Shown one piece after another: positions 21,728 through 29,347 of a stretch of DNA of 32,138 bases. The stretch is taken from contig JAFWLS010000015.1 in NCBI GenBank assembly GCA_017514045.1, forward strand, positions 1 to 32,138. Reading direction: 5' to 3'. The position numbers and the translations under genes were made by a program. The notes beneath the pieces were generated by a model, which searched no databases, was not told the origin of the DNA, and saw only the letters and a program-made list of their open reading frames with translations. Position 1 is the stretch's first letter, and each line of letters opens with the position of its first letter. The stretch comes from Candidatus Saccharimonadota bacterium (GTDB taxonomy: Bacteria; Patescibacteriota; Saccharimonadia; Saccharimonadales; Saccharimonadaceae).

Positions 21728-22159
21728 ATGCCAATAATAGTAGGCGGAGTATTGGAAAAAGACGGTAAATACCTTCTCGTCCAAGAAGCCCAAGAAAAAT
21801 GCTACGGTAAGTGGAATCTTCCGGCAGGCCACTTAGATCCCAATGAAACCATTATTGAAGCAGCCAAGCGTGAAATAAAAGAAGAAAGTGGCTTGGACGT
21901 AGAATTGACTGGAGTTTGCCAAATCGGGAACAGAAAGCTAGAAGACGATGTATTTGTGTCTGTGATTTTCTCTACAAAGGTTCTTGGTGGTGACATTAAG
22001 TTTGACCCTAATGAAATCCTAGACGTTAAATGGTTCTCCTATGAGGAATTATTGTCGATGAAAGCGCAGCTTAGGTCTGAAAATTTAATTTTAGGAGCTA
22101 TTAATAATACACGCAGTGAATTGGTAACCCCAATTAGCATAGTGGAAATACTAAACTAA
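21728..22159 (+). CDS. Nudix hydrolase
   Basis: A 143-residue protein with a complete Nudix box at residues 34-56: G34, E40, R48-E49, E52-E53, G55 all in the required spacing. These residues bind the metal and cleave nucleoside diphosphates linked to another group X. Upstream IVGGVLEKDGKYLLVQE is the usual first strands; the substrate is not predictable. AAAGGAG lies eight nt before the ATG. TATGG-TATAAT forms an extended -10. It stands alone after tRNA-Val. Confidence 0.92.
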   Translation: MPIIVGGVLEKDGKYLLVQEAQEKCYGKWNLPAGHLDPNETIIEAAKREIKEESGLDVELTGVCQIGNRKLEDDVFVSVIFSTKVLGGDIKFDPNEILDVKWFSYEELLSMKAQLRSENLILGAINNTRSELVTPISIVEILN

Positions 22160-22282
22160 ATATTGTAATAGCGTAACTTTTCCCACACACCTTCCCGATA
22201 TGCTGTTAAAACCTGATTAATTGAGCCCCACCAGATTATATATACATCGGCATTTTGGCCGATTTTTTTAGTAAAAAAGAGC

Positions 22283-22321
22283 CCCCGGCTCTGCCCGCAC
22301 TGGGCGTGCGGAAGCCGGAGG
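22283..22321 (-). terminator. Strong terminator of the 22336 gene
   Basis: A long stem on the minus strand (CCTCCGGCT with AGCCGGGGG outside, CCGCAC with GTGCGG inside) followed by CTCTTTTTT. Confidence 0.9.
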
Positions 22322-22330
22322 TTTGATATG

Positions 22331-22342
22331 AATGTTTACTTC
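22331..22342. repeat. Left arm of 12-bp inverted repeat around the 22336 gene
   Basis: AATGTTTACTTC; exact reverse complement at 23182-23193. It spans the stop codon on the mRNA. Confidence 0.75.
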
Positions 22343-23052
22343 TTGGAAATTTTCTCCCACTGGGCCGCTAAATAACTGTCAGTGATCTGCTCGCCATTGC
22401 TAAACGGCACGTACAAGCTAGATTTCTTATAGCCAGCCCGAACCAGCTCATTGAGAATCCAGTATCCCTTAGTAACGTAGGTGTGGCCGTCGCGGTAGAC
22501 GAACACTACTTTGCCATTATTGGAGCAGTAGCATCCGAGTTTATCGACTACGGCGCAATCTACGTATCTTTCGCCGCAGACAGGATAGTAAGTATTCTCA
22601 AAATGCTGGTGTCTAACAGGGACTCCTTCGCGTGGCATTTTAAAGCAACGCCTCAAAGTCTCCTCATTCAGCTTGCCAACGCCATGTTCATCACACCACT
22701 TGGCGCAGTCATTTTCGTAGTCACGATAATATGACTCACTTGCGCCATCGAGCAGACGATGCCACTCGGTCTTCTCGTCTTTCGGATATTCACCATTGGA
22801 AAACGGGACATGGAAATAGCCTTTGGTCAAGCCGGCATTCGTAATAGTAGCCATGGCCTCGCGGGTGTACGGCGTGACGAAAACCTCGTAATCGACAACG
22901 AAACAGATCGTTGAGTTATTCACGCTATAAGCGCCATTGAACTTCGATCCGATATCGGTCATGTCGATGGTTTCCTCCTTGTCGCCGTACTGGGGGTAGC
23001 ACACTGCGATTGTGCTGGGAATGTGGATGCTGTTTCCTTTTAAAGTGTTCAT
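22336..23052 (-). CDS. Orphan protein with an internal ~75-residue duplication
   Basis: A 238-residue soluble protein with two copies of an unknown domain: about residues 19-97 and 156-232. Matching parts include VFVTPYTREAM...ITNAGLTKGYFHVPFSNGE and TYVTKGYWILNELVRAGYKKSSLYVPFSNGE; both end near a Trp. The linker is Cys/His-rich (CAKWCDEHG; RHQHFEN). The ATG at 23052, with AAGGAGG upstream, is chosen over upstream in-frame starts. The leader is about 180 nt with a long hairpin. Its stop-codon region is complementary to the leader. Function unknown. Confidence 0.65.
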   Translation of the reverse strand: MNTLKGNSIHIPSTIAVCYPQYGDKEETIDMTDIGSKFNGAYSVNNSTICFVVDYEVFVTPYTREAMATITNAGLTKGYFHVPFSNGEYPKDEKTEWHRLLDGASESYYRDYENDCAKWCDEHGVGKLNEETLRRCFKMPREGVPVRHQHFENTYYPVCGERYVDCAVVDKLGCYCSNNGKVVFVYRDGHTYVTKGYWILNELVRAGYKKSSLYVPFSNGEQITDSYLAAQWEKISKK

Positions 23053-23111
23053 GACAATTGCCTCCTTGCGTTTATTGCCCGCCGGCATTGAGATTTTCGC
23101 CACGGGTTATT

Positions 23112-23161
23112 CCGCGGTTTGATCTAACTGTTTTAAGGGAAACAGCCAGATCAGACCGCAG
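23112..23161 (-). promoter_or_regulatory. Long hairpin in the leader of the 22336 gene
   Basis: CGGTTTGATCT..CTGTTT pairs with AAACAG..AGATCAGACCG around a short loop. About 17 pairs form, including one G-U, with a 2-nt internal loop. No T-run follows on the minus strand, so it is a leader structure rather than a terminator. Confidence 0.65.
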
Positions 23162-23181
23162 AAAATACAAGGAAGTTAATT

Positions 23182-23193
23182 GAAGTAAACATT
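23182..23193. repeat. Right arm of 12-bp inverted repeat
   Basis: GAAGTAAACATT, in the 5' leader of the 22336 gene, exact reverse complement of 22331-22342. Confidence 0.75.
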
Positions 23194-23238
23194 TTTAACT
23201 TGCTTAGCTAATCTTTTGTGTTTGCTAGCTATATCTAT

Positions 23239-23267
23239 ATTATAGAATATTTTTTTATTTTCGTCAA
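23239..23267 (-). promoter_or_regulatory. Promoter of the 22336 gene
   Basis: TTGACG, 17-bp spacer, TATAAT on the minus strand. It implies a leader of about 180 nt. Confidence 0.8.
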
Positions 23268-23360
23268 TAGTGCTAGCGTTTTTTGCAACTGCTTGTCATA
23301 TTTTCTTCTTTAATAGGTTAAACCAGTCTTTTATTGTGTTAGAATTAATTTATAGAAAAA

Positions 23361-23387
23361 GACTGTCGCAAGTGAAATGCGATAGTC
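23361..23387 (+). promoter_or_regulatory. Leader hairpin of the histidine phosphatase gene
   Basis: GACTGTCGCA pairs with TGCGATAGTC (ten pairs, one of them G-U) around a 7-nt loop, 17 nt before the ATG. Confidence 0.6.
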
Positions 23388-23404
23388 GTTATAGGACAAA
23401 ATTT

Positions 23405-23950
23405 ATGAGAATTTATATTGCACGCCACGGTCAAACTGACTGGAACATTCAACACAGAGCGCAAGGCCGTTCTGATATTCCTCTTAATGAGACTGGCCGT
23501 AATCAGGCCGAAGCTTTGCGTGAGAAGATTAAAGATATTAAGTTCACTGCTGTTTATGCCTCACCCTTAAAACGCGCTGCGGAAACTGCCCAAATCGCTA
23601 CTGATGAAAAATACAATATTACGTATGACGATCGGCTAGTGGAGCGCTCATTCGGTGATTTCGAAGGTAAGGTAGTCAATGATTGGGTAGAGGCTACTGG
23701 TTATGATATTGGTGACTTGAAGCTTAATACTAATATAGGCGGTATAGAGCCGGTTAAAGATGTATTGGCTCGTACCAAATCCTTTCTGGACGACCTAAAG
23801 GCCAAGCATGGTGACGATGATGTAATTCTGATTGTGGCCCACGGCCAAGCATCACGTGGCCTACATCACAATCTTGTAGGATATACCGACGACACCGACT
23901 GGTGGAGCGTAAAATTTGATAACGCTGAAGCGCGTGAGTATATATTATGA
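23405..23950 (+). CDS. Histidine phosphatase (phosphoglycerate mutase-like)
   Basis: A 181-residue protein of the branch-1 histidine phosphatase family. RHGQT at residues 7-11 supplies the phospho-accepting His8; other core residues are the Arg in YASPLKRAAET, the Glu in VERSFGDFEG and the second catalytic His in IVAHGQASR. Members include cofactor-dependent phosphoglycerate mutase, alpha-ribazole phosphatase and general phosphatases; small size and sequence favour a phosphatase. The ATG at 23405 places the family start at residue 1. AGGA lies nine nt upstream. Confidence 0.9.
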   Translation: MRIYIARHGQTDWNIQHRAQGRSDIPLNETGRNQAEALREKIKDIKFTAVYASPLKRAAETAQIATDEKYNITYDDRLVERSFGDFEGKVVNDWVEATGYDIGDLKLNTNIGGIEPVKDVLARTKSFLDDLKAKHGDDDVILIVAHGQASRGLHHNLVGYTDDTDWWSVKFDNAEAREYIL

Positions 23951-23960
23951 GAATAATAAA

Positions 23961-23984
23961 ACTGCCCTCTCGAAGAGGGCAGTG
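23961..23984 (+). terminator. Hairpin after the histidine phosphatase gene
   Basis: CTGCCCTCT-cga-AGAGGGCAG; the T-run is weak in both directions, so efficiency is uncertain. Confidence 0.6.
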
Positions 23985-24000
23985 GTTGTTGGGAGGTGAA

Positions 24001-24663
24001 TCATTTTCGGCTGCTACTTTTATTTGAAGAGTCTTTTTCGGCGAGCCGAAGGAAGATATTGATGATATCTAGATATAGTCCGACACATGCGTCGACTGCG
24101 TTGTCGAGAGTGTGTTCCTTCTCCTGTGCTTTCGCCCAGTCATAGCCGATGTAAAGGCAGAATAATACTACTACCAGGTGGTGCCAAAATGTTGGCATAG
24201 TTGACGTGAAAAACAGGTATGAAACGAGCTCTATAACTATGACTGCGCCGAGGCAAGTAGATAGAACTCGTCCGCGACTATCAAAGAAGTCCGGCCAGAC
24301 CGTGCCTGATATGATCATAATGATTGTCATTAAAGACGTGGTTGCAGCGGCATGGACGACGACGCCAACGCTAATGTCTTCGATGGCTACCGCTAAAAGT
24401 GCGCCGCAAGGTACAACTACCATTAAGTAACCGATGAAGCTGACGGACGGGCTTTTGCTTATCTCGCTCATGAGAATGCCGGTGATGCAGATTATGAAGT
24501 ATCCGATAATCAAGTAGGATCGCGGTATTTGCATAATACTTTCCGTAAGATAACGTGCCATGAACGCGTTGATCCCGAAGCCGATCAGCAGAATGAGACC
24601 AATCATGGAATTGTATGCACGGGTCGACATTTCTTCGGAGTGGTCGTAGGTGCGGTTGGACAT
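24001..24663 (-). CDS. Bax inhibitor-1-like (BI-1/YccA) membrane protein
   Basis: A 220-residue protein with about seven hydrophobic helices. The C-terminal YIGYDWAKAQ and CVGLYLDIINIFLRLAE match the family signature, where a conserved Asp lies in the last helix region. BI-1/YccA proteins are implicated in membrane-protein quality control and calcium leak; the role here is unknown. AGGAGG lies eight nt before the ATG. The leader holds a CCC.CCC/GGG.GGG hairpin and GCACTTTACAATGAGGAGG. The promoter ends TGT-TATAAT. Confidence 0.85.
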   Translation of the reverse strand: MSNRTYDHSEEMSTRAYNSMIGLILLIGFGINAFMARYLTESIMQIPRSYLIIGYFIICITGILMSEISKSPSVSFIGYLMVVVPCGALLAVAIEDISVGVVVHAAATTSLMTIIMIISGTVWPDFFDSRGRVLSTCLGAVIVIELVSYLFFTSTMPTFWHHLVVVLFCLYIGYDWAKAQEKEHTLDNAVDACVGLYLDIINIFLRLAEKDSSNKSSSRK

Positions 24664-24795
24664 TTATCTTTCCTCCTCATTGTAAAGTGCTATCCCCTCC
24701 CCAGATGTACGGGTGGGTCGATTTTTATATTATAACATAATGCTTACGACTCGTAAAGTGTCAATTTGTGGCTCTAGGGTGCTTGATATAAAAAA

Positions 24796-24814
24796 GCCCC
24801 GAATTCATCGAGGC
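24796..24814 (-). terminator. Terminator of the cupin gene
   Basis: GCCTCG / CGGGGC hairpin followed on the minus strand by TTTTTTATATC. Confidence 0.8.
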
Positions 24815-24830
24815 CTTTAACTGTACCGTA

Positions 24831-25202
24831 TTATTCTTCTTCCCATAGTTTGCTCATAAATAGAACAAAGCGCAGATCTTTATCGCCGTCTGCCCAATAG
24901 TTGTAACGTGTCCCCTTTTCTACGCAGAATGATTCGCCTTGCGGAAAAGTAATTGGATGTTTTGACTCGCCGTCGACCTGTATTGTACAAGAGCCTTCAA
25001 GTACGTAGTAGTAATAATCGCTCGCAGCGGTCGTCCAGCCATGCTGCTGGCCACGTTCGATGGTCGCATAGCACATAGACTTGTCTTTTGCACCGAACTG
25101 ATTATTGGTGCAGCTAACGCTACGGTCGTCTGTCCATTTTGACTCATTGGGGTCCCAACCCCACTCTTCTTTGACGACCTTTGATGGTTTTAATATACCC
25201 AT
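24831..25202 (-). CDS. Cupin-domain protein
   Basis: A 123-residue single-domain beta-barrel. The two cupin motifs are degenerate: YYYYVLEGSCTIQVDGE and ITFPQGESFCVEKGTRYNYWA. Motif 1 lacks the usual G-x5-H-x-H before the Glu (GWTTAASDYYYYVLEG), so the standard three-His metal site is not visible. It may bind a ligand without metal. AGGAGG lies nine nt before the ATG at 25202; the in-frame GTG at 25211 is within the Shine-Dalgarno and is rejected. Substrate unknown. Confidence 0.85.
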   Translation of the reverse strand: MGILKPSKVVKEEWGWDPNESKWTDDRSVSCTNNQFGAKDKSMCYATIERGQQHGWTTAASDYYYYVLEGSCTIQVDGESKHPITFPQGESFCVEKGTRYNYWADGDKDLRFVLFMSKLWEEE

Positions 25203-25333
25203 TGTGGTCACCTCCTGGCCATAAATTATACCATCAGCTTGTATAATTTTAAACTGTAACAGATAACTAATTGGCTATGAGCGCCTTCATGAAATGGCAG
25301 AACGGTCGTTAGCTTTCTAGCATCGACATTATG

Positions 25334-25357
25334 AAACCCCCGGGGATACCGGGGGTT
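25334..25357 (-). terminator. Hairpin after the HD-domain gene
   Basis: AACCCCC...GGGGGTT stem with TTTCAT after it on the minus strand. Confidence 0.7.
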
Positions 25358-25368
25358 GTTTTAGCGGA

Positions 25369-25923
25369 TTATTTTTGGAGAAGTTTGCTTCTGATAATGG
25401 CAGCTTCTTTTTCCGCCTTAGGAAGATCCTCATCTGATTTGACGCTTGCGCGAAGGTCGCAGTCAGATAAAGTCATTAAGTCCTTTTCGAACTGTTTATC
25501 GTGTCGTCCGAGTAACAAAGCGAGTTGTTCTTGGCTAATCCCTCTAAACGGTTCAGGCGTGCATTCGCTTGCGCTAATCGGAAGCATGTGCCCGTGAATC
25601 AGATCTAGAACTTTCTCAAAGCCTGGATAATTAGGGTTGAGGAAATTTGCTACTTCTTCGCGAGTCACGTTTTCGTGGCCATAGAAACAGGCTTCGTTTC
25701 TCGCATTCAGTGCGGCCGTACGAGGTTTCGCGATGTCGTGAAGGCAGGCTGCTATAATAGCATCTTTTGATACTTTGCCCGATTCGTACTGCGCTAACAT
25801 GCCGCCTATTACGAGGAGACAGTGGGTTCGAAACCCTTCTTTATGGTATCTGCTTTTGTGCAATATTTCTGAATTTGCATCAAAGTAGCCCATAAGCTTC
25901 CGTATATCTATGTATTTATCCAC
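25369..25923 (-). CDS. HD-domain phosphohydrolase
   Basis: A 184-residue protein. The HD metal motif is visible: His34 (FRTHCLL), His62-Asp63 (CLHDIAKP), an additional His83 (FYGHE), and a later Asp in DCDLRA. The LHDIAKP...FYGHEN pattern is closest to the HD domain of CCA-adding enzymes and related small phosphohydrolases acting on nucleotides or cyclic phosphates. The nucleotidyltransferase part is absent. A GTG start with GGGGGGTGAG upstream is preferred over ATG codons six codons earlier that lack a Shine-Dalgarno; this is not settled. Confidence 0.85.
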   Translation of the reverse strand: MDKYIDIRKLMGYFDANSEILHKSRYHKEGFRTHCLLVIGGMLAQYESGKVSKDAIIAACLHDIAKPRTAALNARNEACFYGHENVTREEVANFLNPNYPGFEKVLDLIHGHMLPISASECTPEPFRGISQEQLALLLGRHDKQFEKDLMTLSDCDLRASVKSDEDLPKAEKEAAIIRSKLLQK

Positions 25924-26015
25924 GTTCTCACCCCCCATCATGTTATTATGTTGCGAAAATTATACTTTGCTAAGGACTTCTTAACGTACAAAGCTAGTTT
26001 TTAGCCATATCTTGT

Positions 26016-26044
26016 ATTATACCACATATGCTTATTTTTGTCAA
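26016..26044 (-). promoter_or_regulatory. Perfect consensus promoter of the HD-domain gene
   Basis: TTGACA, 17-bp spacer ending TGG, TATAAT on the minus strand; leader of about 85 nt. Confidence 0.85.
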
Positions 26045-26197
26045 TCTGAATCGGCTCTAATTGAGCAGCTTTTAGCTCGGTTTGCTTGCTTGTGATCTGG
26101 ACTCTGTTCACGATTGAAAAATTCTTCATTTTATGTTATTATATATAAGCAATCCAAGTGGTTTGTACTTTTATTTTTTTGAAAGGTGGTTTTATGC

Positions 26198-26803
26198 ATG
26201 GAACAATACGGAGAACTCGTAAGGCGAATGAAGGAGGCCATCCGCACAAAAGCGCTGGAGATTCCTCGCTTCGCTGAGAAAAAAGAAGGATGCATTCGCA
26301 TCACTTCCTGCCCTCAATGCCAAGGTGCCTATGAATGGATGGGCTGTAATGGAGAATATAAGTACTCCGATATGCCTTATGTTGAAGATACCTACGTGAT
26401 CCTGCCCGGCGGTAGCCGAGTGGCCAGGTTTGAGAAAACTGACGGCAGCGTCGATATCGTCGATACATACGCGATGACGGCAATGAAGATTGCCCAGCTG
26501 TCGTTCATCCAGGACAGCAAATGTGTTTTGCTTTCTGGCGGAAAGGTCGACGGACTCTCTGCAGAAAATGGCTTCGCTCCCTGGCGCGGCGCACTCTGCT
26601 GTGAGATTTACAGTGATCATCGGAACCCCAACGGCTGCAACGGCCGTGGAAGTGGCGCACCGCCGTTCTGTCTGATTTACGTAAGCGTTTCCGGTGCAAG
26701 CGAAGAAGAAGACCTTATCTGTGCCGCTGCGGCCGTCGAAGAAATCCAGAATTTCTTTAGAGAGAACGGCAAGTATATTGTACGGCCTCCGCAGTTGGAC
26801 TAA
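26198..26803 (+). CDS. Hypothetical protein, weak GlcG/HbpS resemblance
   Basis: A 201-residue soluble protein. The C-terminal APPFCLIYVSVSGASEEEDLICAAAAVEEI recalls the GAIGVSG...ED...A.AA pattern of GlcG/HbpS heme-binding proteins, and AMTAMKIAQLSF could be the corresponding N-terminal helix. A Cys pair (CPQCQG) is seen near residue 40. The family call is weak. AAAGGTGG lies before the ATG; promoter TTGAAA-17-TATTAT and a GTACTTTTA box are present. A long opposite-strand frame exists but lacks start signals. Confidence 0.65.
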   Translation: MEQYGELVRRMKEAIRTKALEIPRFAEKKEGCIRITSCPQCQGAYEWMGCNGEYKYSDMPYVEDTYVILPGGSRVARFEKTDGSVDIVDTYAMTAMKIAQLSFIQDSKCVLLSGGKVDGLSAENGFAPWRGALCCEIYSDHRNPNGCNGRGSGAPPFCLIYVSVSGASEEEDLICAAAAVEEIQNFFRENGKYIVRPPQLD

Positions 26804-26823
26804 GAAGTGCCCCACCAACAATT

Positions 26824-26847
26824 CCCCAGTTAACTCTGGGGATTTTT
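26824..26847 (+). terminator. Terminator of the 26198 gene
   Basis: CCCCAG-ttaact-CTGGGG followed by ATTTTTG. Confidence 0.85.
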
Positions 26848-26901
26848 GATATTTGCTGTATTATTTGGAATTGTCCATAATTATGTTATAATTATATTAA
26901 G

Positions 26902-26954
26902 TTCTCGTCATCTCTTTATAATTGCCTAACGGCTGGCTCGAGAATGCACTTTTA
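26902..26954 (+). promoter_or_regulatory. Leader hairpin of the racemase gene
   Basis: TTCTCG pairs with CGAGAA across about 38 nt, with a nested GCC-taac-GGC. It is followed by GCACTTTTA and GAAAGGTAGG. Confidence 0.55.
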
Positions 26955-26979
26955 TTATTTTTGAAAGGTAGGTACGAAT

Positions 26980-27768
26980 ATGAAACGTATCGGTATCATC
27001 GGTGGTTTGAGTTTTGAGTCTACCACTCATTACTACGAGCGGATTAATCGCGAGATTAATAAACGTCTAGGCGGAACCAGTCATGCATCGGCCGACATGG
27101 TTCTTCGAAGTGTGAACTTCGAGGAATACTATAATCTTATGAGAGATGGCCATTGGGACACAATTGCTAAAATGCTCAGCGATGAAGCCTTGACTCTCCG
27201 TCTAAAGAATAAGTGTGACTATGTTGCCATTGCTAGCAATACGATGCACAAAGTCGCAGATCAAGTTGGTGGGCCGCATCAGGTCGAGGAGTGGCCGAAT
27301 TCATACATCACAATTAATATACCGTTGATTCATATTGGGGATTGTATCGTAAACAAATGTCTTGATGAAAAGATGCAGCTGGTAACATTAATCGGTACAA
27401 GAACTACGCTGACGGAAAGTTTCATGAAGGATCGACTGAGAAGGGGTGGACGATTGGAAGTGGTCGATATGTTTGATGGGGCTGAAGTCGATCAGATTGA
27501 CCGAATCATCTTTGATGAACTTTGTCATGGCAAGGTTACCGTAGAATCAAGGGATAAGATTATAAGCATCATTAATCGAGCGAACGAACGTTGCACTAAC
27601 CGATATGGCGAAGGCTTTGGCGGCGTAATTCTGGGATGTACCGAACTTGAGATGCTCTTTGATGATTTGATTGAATCAGGCATTGAATTAGATAATGGTC
27701 ATCGAATCAAATTCATCAATTCTACTCAGGTGCATATTGATAAAATCGTCAAGCTCTGCCTTTCGTAA
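26980..27768 (+). CDS. Aspartate/glutamate racemase family protein, one catalytic Cys missing
   Basis: A 262-residue protein. The N-terminal IGIIGGLSFESTTHYYERIN is the family signature, and the C-terminal GVILGCTELEML supplies Cys220. The first site reads IASNTMHKV: the residue before Asn-Thr, Cys in most racemases, is Ser86. A Thr at this place is known in an E. coli L-Asp/Glu racemase, so activity with altered stereo-preference is possible. It could make D-amino acids for the cell wall or use environmental ones. Leader hairpin plus GCACTTTTA precede GAAAGGTAGG. Confidence 0.9.
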   Translation: MKRIGIIGGLSFESTTHYYERINREINKRLGGTSHASADMVLRSVNFEEYYNLMRDGHWDTIAKMLSDEALTLRLKNKCDYVAIASNTMHKVADQVGGPHQVEEWPNSYITINIPLIHIGDCIVNKCLDEKMQLVTLIGTRTTLTESFMKDRLRRGGRLEVVDMFDGAEVDQIDRIIFDELCHGKVTVESRDKIISIINRANERCTNRYGEGFGGVILGCTELEMLFDDLIESGIELDNGHRIKFINSTQVHIDKIVKLCLS

Positions 27769-27772
27769 AAGT

Positions 27773-27797
27773 AACCCCGGAGTATCTCCGGGGTTTT
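27773..27797 (+). terminator. Terminator of the racemase gene
   Basis: AACCCCGGAG-tat-CTCCGGGGTT followed by TT. Confidence 0.85.
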
Positions 27798-27891
27798 GCA
27801 TATATTGACTGTTTATGCTTATTATGATATAATATATATTATTGGAGTACTTTTATAATTTGTAGACGACTACTTTGAAGGAGGAGAATGT

Positions 27892-28410
27892 ATGGAAAGA
27901 CCCGTAATACAAGAGGCGATTTTTGTCGATGCTGCAGATGCCGCAATTAATTCTATGGTGTTAAGGGAAATATATAGGCAATTAAAAGTGGGCGATAGAA
28001 TGCCCAAGCGTGCTCCTCATGGCTATTGCCAGTTTACGCGTATGCCGGAGGTGTGGGGTGTTCGTATCGAGGACCAGCACGATTCCGGAGAGGAAACACC
28101 GCATTATGTTCTGGAGGTCGGTTTCGGCGAATACAAGCAGCATTGCCTGCGCAATGTTTATCATGTGAACTATTGCGATTATCGTTCTGTTCTTAAGGGC
28201 GAGGAGAAGGATATCGCGGAGAACTGCATTCTGGTTAATCCTGGTAGATACACAATTACGATTTGGTTGTTGCGCAATCGTTGCACTGACAGGCAAATCG
28301 ACGGAGTGGCAGATGCGGTCAACGACGCTTATTATAATGCTATGGTTGTGGCGTTGCCCAATTATGCAATTCTTACTGAGAGAATTGTTTATGAAGGTGC
28401 GCGTCTATAA
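27892..28410 (+). CDS. Orphan protein, unknown function
   Basis: A 172-residue soluble protein with several Cys (HCLRNVYHVNYCDY; ENCILV; RNRCTD) and no recognised domain. GAAGGAGG lies seven nt before the ATG. Promoter TTGACT-17-TATAAT with TGA before the -10; the leader contains GTACTTTTATAATTT and a GTAG-acga-CTAC hairpin. It has a private terminator. It fits the single-gene cassette pattern. Confidence 0.65.
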   Translation: MERPVIQEAIFVDAADAAINSMVLREIYRQLKVGDRMPKRAPHGYCQFTRMPEVWGVRIEDQHDSGEETPHYVLEVGFGEYKQHCLRNVYHVNYCDYRSVLKGEEKDIAENCILVNPGRYTITIWLLRNRCTDRQIDGVADAVNDAYYNAMVVALPNYAILTERIVYEGARL

Positions 28411-28419
28411 GTATTCCAA

Positions 28420-28446
28420 ACCCCTGGCTAATGCCGGGGGATTTTT
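28420..28446 (+). terminator. Terminator of the 27892 gene
   Basis: CCCCTGGC-taat-GCCGGGGG followed by ATTTTTC. Confidence 0.85.
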
Positions 28447-28518
28447 CTTGTCTAGCTTACCTTGTTAACGTGACTATCTGTAGCCGAGACCATTGTTACT
28501 CTGTCGTGCTGTTTGGCC

Positions 28519-29169
28519 CTATCTGCCAAGTATTCGTTTTGTGTCACCGTTTATAATAATCGCTGCTTCTTGATTTAATAAAAAGGCCTCTAGGCCAGCT
28601 TTTTTGATTCTCTCGGCATAGATTTTTGTCATTTCTAGATGTTCGGGCTCGTTCGCGTGCGGTATTAGCTGATAGTCTACTAAGCCAAGTCCTTCCATTA
28701 CAGCGTCGACTCCATATATTTCCGGCACGCGTTCGGGCACAAGATGGTCGTGCCCGTATACTTTTATTGTCTTGCAGAGAACCATCGTTCCGGCGCTAAA
28801 TCCGCCGTAAACGTATCTATCCATCTCTAGATCTTCTAGCAGAATTTTATCAAAGCCGCTCAAGTGGTAAGCTGTGGCGAGTAAAAAGACATTTCCGCCA
28901 CCGGCAAATATTAAATCGGGCCCGTATGAACGAATATAAGCTTTTAGCTCGTTCGGTTTTCCGAAGAAATTTCGAAGATTAAGCTCTTTGACTTTGAATC
29001 CAAGCTCAGAGAGCATGGTTAATTTTTCTTGCAAATCATTTGCGCGTCTTTCATCGGGATAATAGTCGCGTGCGTTTTCGATGAAGAGTGCACTTCTACC
29101 ATTCCCTACTAGGTTTAGTAGTTCATCTGTATATGGGCCTAGATTGTGGCTGGTTAAATATAGTCTCAT
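28519..29169 (-). CDS. Peptidase S51 (dipeptidase E-like)
   Basis: A 216-residue protein with the S51 features: LIFAGGGNVFLL, the nucleophile elbow GGFSAGTMVL (Ser125) and the PHAN segment with a candidate catalytic His171. The family cleaves dipeptides with N-terminal Asp; related cyanophycinases are longer. In a nutritionally dependent cell it could recycle host peptides. GGAT lies eight nt before the ATG and TATAAT about 23 nt upstream. No terminator is seen downstream. Confidence 0.9.
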   Translation of the reverse strand: MRLYLTSHNLGPYTDELLNLVGNGRSALFIENARDYYPDERRANDLQEKLTMLSELGFKVKELNLRNFFGKPNELKAYIRSYGPDLIFAGGGNVFLLATAYHLSGFDKILLEDLEMDRYVYGGFSAGTMVLCKTIKVYGHDHLVPERVPEIYGVDAVMEGLGLVDYQLIPHANEPEHLEMTKIYAERIKKAGLEAFLLNQEAAIIINGDTKRILGR

Positions 29170-29239
29170 TTTGATCCTTTTGTATTAATTATTATAACAT
29201 TTTTGATATATTCTTTTATGCACCCTTAGCTTGGTTTAG

Positions 29240-29276
29240 GGAGGAGTGTTTGACGACTAGCTAACTGTATTATATA
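29240..29276 (+). promoter_or_regulatory. Promoter of the 29348 gene
   Basis: TTGACG, 17-bp spacer, TATAAT. The leader contains a GCC...GGC hairpin (TCGCCATGCTGCGGCA) and AGGAGG; a second GAGG lies closer to the ATG. Confidence 0.75.
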
Positions 29277-29347
29277 ATTTGACTGATTTAAAAAGTGTCG
29301 CCATGCTGCGGCATATAAATAGTTCGTTAGGAGGATTGAGGTAGCCT

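Noticed and set aside
26192-26821. 209-codon minus-strand frame opposite the 26198 gene
   Set aside because: It lacks a Shine-Dalgarno and promoter, whereas the plus-strand gene has both plus a terminator in its own direction.
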